From Microcaldota archaeon (GTDB lineage: Archaea > Micrarchaeota > Micrarchaeia > Anstonellales > Bilamarchaeaceae), in NCBI GenBank assembly GCA_030666035.1, contig DAOUYQ010000046.1:1-6523 (forward strand): a stretch of DNA of 6,523 nt, written 5' to 3'. This document shows, piece after piece, positions 4,499-6,523 of the stretch. The notes under the pieces were generated by a model, which was not told the origin of the DNA, ran no database searches, and worked only from the letters and a program-made list of their open reading frames with translations. The position numbers and the translations under genes were made by a program. The number at the start of each line of letters is the position of its first letter. The first letter of the stretch is position 1.

Positions 4499-5089
4499 TT
4501 ACTGTGGAGGATTTGGCTTGCGCTGTGGAGTGCCGCAGGAGAAGATAAGCCTCTCTAACTTCAGGTGGAATACATGGTCTTCAAATTCAAGCAAAACAGA
4601 AAGGGAACCTGGTGAAGCTATCGTGCCCAGGGAAATAACATATCTTTTTAATTCAGGGAACTCTTCCCTCCAGTTAATCCGGGGAGGAATTGCTGATGCG
4701 CCATCTAAGAGCAAATCCAGAAAATCTATTGTTTTTGCCCGCTCAAGCATCAGGAAATCAGAATCAAATTTAAGTGAATATGTGTCGTTGCAGCTTTTTG
4801 TAAGCCGCCCGATTACGCCAATTTCAGTTTTGCTTAGAAAGTGGTAAATTGCAATTTCCCTGTTATCTTTAATCATTAGGGCACTTCCTGTTCGTGCTAA
4901 AACGTGGTGCAGGGCGCGGAAAAATTTAATTTTATTTGGCGCAACTCTGTTTTTTGCAAGAAGATGGAGCGCCGCAGAGCCGATTGCTGCTGCATTTGCC
5001 GGAGGGCTAAATGGGGGCCTGGAAGAAAATGGAGGGGCTGAAGTGGCCGGGCTGCGCGAGTGTGGGGGTTGCCTGGAATGATGCCTCAT
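4499..5089 (-). CDS. Unrecognised 196-aa protein translationally coupled to purC
   Basis: I do not recognise the family. The first 33 residues are rich in Pro, Ser and Arg and probably disordered. From about residue 34 the sequence looks globular, alternating helices (AAAIGSAALHLLAKNRV, NKIKFFRALHHVLARTG) and strands (REIAIYHFLSKTEIGVIGRL, YSLKFDSDFLMLE). It has an acidic-hydrophobic helix IDFLDLLLDG (121-130) and a C-terminal beta-rich part (SLSVLLEFEDHVFHLKLERL, 162-181) ending in a polar tail. No membrane segment or signal is seen. The ATG (5087-5089) overlaps the purC stop as ATGA. GAGG (5097-5100) lies 7 bases upstream inside purC, which strongly supports this start and coupled translation. 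The operon position suggests expression with purine synthesis, not necessarily a role in it. Confidence 0.72.
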   Translation of the reverse strand: MRHHSRQPPHSRSPATSAPPFSSRPPFSPPANAAAIGSAALHLLAKNRVAPNKIKFFRALHHVLARTGSALMIKDNREIAIYHFLSKTEIGVIGRLTKSCNDTYSLKFDSDFLMLERAKTIDFLDLLLDGASAIPPRINWREEFPELKRYVISLGTIASPGSLSVLLEFEDHVFHLKLERLIFSCGTPQRKPNPPQ

Positions 5090-5970
5090 TTATTTTCCTC
5101 TTTTGGGAATTTTTCCCCGGTTATTTTTTCATATGTATCCAAGTAAAGCTGGCTTATCCCCTCTACTATTTCTTTTGGAAGGGTTGGTGGGGGGTAGGTT
5201 TTGCCCCAGTCTAGTGTTTCCAGGTAGTTTCTTAGATATTGCTTATCCAATGAAACCAATTCTCCTTTATCATACTTATCCTTGGGCCAGTACCTGGAAG
5301 AATCCGGAGTTAAAACTTCATCAATAAGGATCATTTCCCCATTTGGAAGCTCGCCGAACTCGAATTTGGTGTCTGCGAGAATCAGCCCGCGGGAAAGGAG
5401 GTATTCATGCCCAAAGTTGTAGAGCTCCAGGGCTTTCTTTTTTACTAATTCGAGCTTTTCTTCCCCAATTATTTTTGCGGCTTCTTCTTCAGTAATGTTG
5501 ATGTCATGGCCTTCCTGGGCTTTTGTGGAGGGGGTGAAAATCGGCTCCGGAAGCTTGTCCCCATCCTTCATTCCAGGGGGAAGCTTTATCCCGCATACCT
5601 TTCCGGTTTTTAGGTAGTCTTTGTAGCCGCTTCCAGTTAGGTAGCCGCGCACAATCACCTCAATTTTGAGGGGTTTTGCTTTTTTTACAATCATTGCCCT
5701 TCCCTGTAGGTATGTGGGGAGGTTCTCCGGGATTTCAGTTGAAATTACGTGGTTGGGAAGAATATTTTTAGTTTTATCAAACCAGAAGTTTGAGAGGGTG
5801 CTTAAAACTGCTCCCTTGTATAGGATTCCCTCGTTGAAAACCACATCAAATGCACTTATTCTGTCAGTTGCAACCATGAGGATTTTATCATCGTCAAATT
5901 TGTACATTTCCCTTACTTTTCCTTTATGAATTAGGGGTAAATCTAAGCCTGTTTTAGTAATCGGTTCCAT
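5086..5970 (-). CDS. purC: Phosphoribosylaminoimidazole-succinocarboxamide synthase (SAICAR synthetase)
   Basis: The enzyme ligates L-aspartate to CAIR using ATP, giving SAICAR in de novo purine synthesis in the cytoplasm. At 294 residues it is the long, ADE1-like form rather than the roughly 240-residue form common in many bacteria and archaea. Recognisable blocks in order are GKVREMY (17-23, nucleotide-binding strand), ATDRISAFDVV (34-44), EVIVRGYLTGSGYKDY (104-119), FTPSTKAQEGHDINI (145-159), LADTKFEFG (198-206) and IDEVLTPDSSRYWP (216-229). All expected motifs are present, so it should be functional. The ATG at 5968-5970 gives the family-standard N-terminus. No other purine gene lies beside it; the next gene overlaps it by ATGA. 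Its promoter is divergent from the right-edge gene. Confidence 0.97.
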   Translation of the reverse strand: MEPITKTGLDLPLIHKGKVREMYKFDDDKILMVATDRISAFDVVFNEGILYKGAVLSTLSNFWFDKTKNILPNHVISTEIPENLPTYLQGRAMIVKKAKPLKIEVIVRGYLTGSGYKDYLKTGKVCGIKLPPGMKDGDKLPEPIFTPSTKAQEGHDINITEEEAAKIIGEEKLELVKKKALELYNFGHEYLLSRGLILADTKFEFGELPNGEMILIDEVLTPDSSRYWPKDKYDKGELVSLDKQYLRNYLETLDWGKTYPPPTLPKEIVEGISQLYLDTYEKITGEKFPKEENK

Positions 5971-6002
5971 TTTCTTGCCCTTTGGGAAATTAGAATGGGG
6001 GG

Positions 6003-6011
6003 ATTTTTAAG
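6003..6011 (-). promoter_or_regulatory. TATA-like box for purC
   Basis: On the minus strand CTTAAAAAT is centred about 37 bases before the purC ATG, giving a start near 5981 and a leader of about ten bases. AAAGGG at 5977-5982 is a weak ribosome binding site candidate 6 bases before the ATG, and may fall at the very 5' end of the leader. Confidence 0.4.
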
Positions 6012-6043
6012 CATAGCTGTATGGCAGAATGCAGGGGTAGTTA

Positions 6044-6050
6044 TTTATAT
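6044..6050 (+). promoter_or_regulatory. TATA box for a leaderless right-edge transcript
   Basis: TTTATAT is centred about 26 bases before the ATG at 6073-6075, the spacing of an archaeal leaderless promoter. Together with the purC box it forms a divergent promoter region of about 100 bases between the two genes. Confidence 0.55.
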
Positions 6051-6072
6051 GGGATTTGTCCCTAATTTTAGC

Positions 6073-6523
6073 ATGGTAATGCTGCCACGCCCCCCAAGGA
6101 TTAGCTCGCTTTCGGATGCACAGATTGAGAAGCTGGAATCATTTATAGAAAAATATGGATTGGAAATAGAATTGGGAAAAAGAAAAACTGCTTCCTTTAT
6201 TTTTAAACTCTGGAAAGAGGAGGAAGCAAAGAGGGAAAGGGGGGAAAAATACAGCAGGAAGCTTCTCAAGGATGCAGAAAAACTGATTTTAAAAATAAGC
6301 AGGGGAGGGCTTGCCCAGAAGAGGGCAGCGGGCGCTCCGCCGCAGCCTGTGAAAAGGCGTAGAGGAAAGCTGAGGGCCGTGAGGCCGCTGGAGGCGGTGC
6401 CCAGAGAGAAAACCAGGCGCGGCCAGAAGATGGTGGAATTGAAGAAGGAAGAAATGGAAAAAGCGGAATACAATGATATTAAACGAAAGGCAAAGAAATA
6501 CGGGCATGGGGATGGCAAAGAAA
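6073..6523 (+). CDS. Unrecognised, highly basic coiled-coil-like protein, partial (runs off right edge)
   Basis: The frame is open from an ATG at 6073 to the end of the window, 150 residues with no stop. An alternative ATG is two codons later (6079). The first 75 residues look like long helices (SLSDAQIEKLESFIEKYGLE, then FIFKLWKEEEAKRERGEKYS). These are followed by an Ala/Pro/Arg-rich linker (80-105, including APPQPVKRRRGKL) and another charged helix (118-142, MVELKKEEMEKAEYNDIKRK). The many Lys and Arg suggest nucleic-acid or ribosome association, but no named domain is visible. The TATA box placed for a leaderless message and the steady coding character favour this strand over the opposite long frame at 6045-6518. 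The C-terminus is unseen and function is unknown. Confidence 0.7.
   Translation, partial: MVMLPRPPRISSLSDAQIEKLESFIEKYGLEIELGKRKTASFIFKLWKEEEAKRERGEKYSRKLLKDAEKLILKISRGGLAQKRAAGAPPQPVKRRRGKLRAVRPLEAVPREKTRRGQKMVELKKEEMEKAEYNDIKRKAKKYGHGDGKE

Noticed and set aside
4491..4847. Plus-strand frame of 118 residues
   Set aside because: It is antisense to the gene coupled to purC, which has a ribosome binding site and stop-start overlap; this frame has neither.
6045..6518. Long open frame on the minus strand (157 residues, Phe/Ser/Leu-rich)
   Set aside because: It is opposite the charged plus-strand gene. Its Phe/Ser/Leu richness is what reading Lys/Glu codons backwards gives, and it has no promoter or ribosome binding site.
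1..6523. CRISPR array, rRNA or tRNA genes
   Set aside because: No regularly spaced direct repeats and no cloverleaf-like or GTTCRANTC-type segment was found in the gaps. The gaps are all short, at most about 115 bases.

Overview
The window looks archaeal. Several genes start 25-26 bases downstream of a TATA-like box, as in leaderless archaeal transcripts (149-aa exported protein, transglutaminase gene, right-edge gene). Others have short leaders with GGTG- or GAGG-type ribosome binding sites. There is also an archaeal-style tyrosine recombinase remnant with a C-terminal zinc ribbon and a small AbrB-like DNA-binding protein. Base composition is moderately AT-rich. I cannot name the lineage; a DPANN-type or other small-genome archaeon would fit, but that is a guess.

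Left region (1-1620, minus strand): a DNA-modification block. Transcribed right to left it holds an AbrB/MazE-type small DNA-binding protein, a Dam-type adenine methyltransferase (probable target GATC), and 11 bases later a second DNA methyltransferase that runs off the left edge. No restriction endonuclease is visible; if there is one it would lie beyond position 1. The AbrB-like gene shares a divergent control region with the recombinase remnant. A 14-bp near-perfect inverted repeat lies around a symmetric TATA box, with one arm near each predicted transcription start.

Middle region (1680-4456): an accessory and decaying stretch. On the plus strand is the C-terminal part of a tyrosine recombinase that has lost its N-terminal half. 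A 7-bp tandem duplication separates its zinc ribbon from its helical tail. A leaderless gene for a Lys/Glu/Pro-rich protein with a signal-like N-terminus follows. Convergent to it, on the minus strand, is a transglutaminase-like plus TPR gene of 522 codons cut by one in-frame TAA. The stop lies between the putative catalytic His and Asp. A short cysteine-repeat reading frame overlaps the start of that gene.

Right region (4499-6523): a housekeeping segment. purC (SAICAR synthetase, long form) is on the minus strand and overlaps a downstream unrecognised gene by ATGA. A divergent leaderless gene for a highly basic, charged protein runs off the right edge. The contrast between this intact purine operon and the broken genes to its left suggests that an integrated element or defence-type island has been eroding between position 1 and about 4.4 kb.
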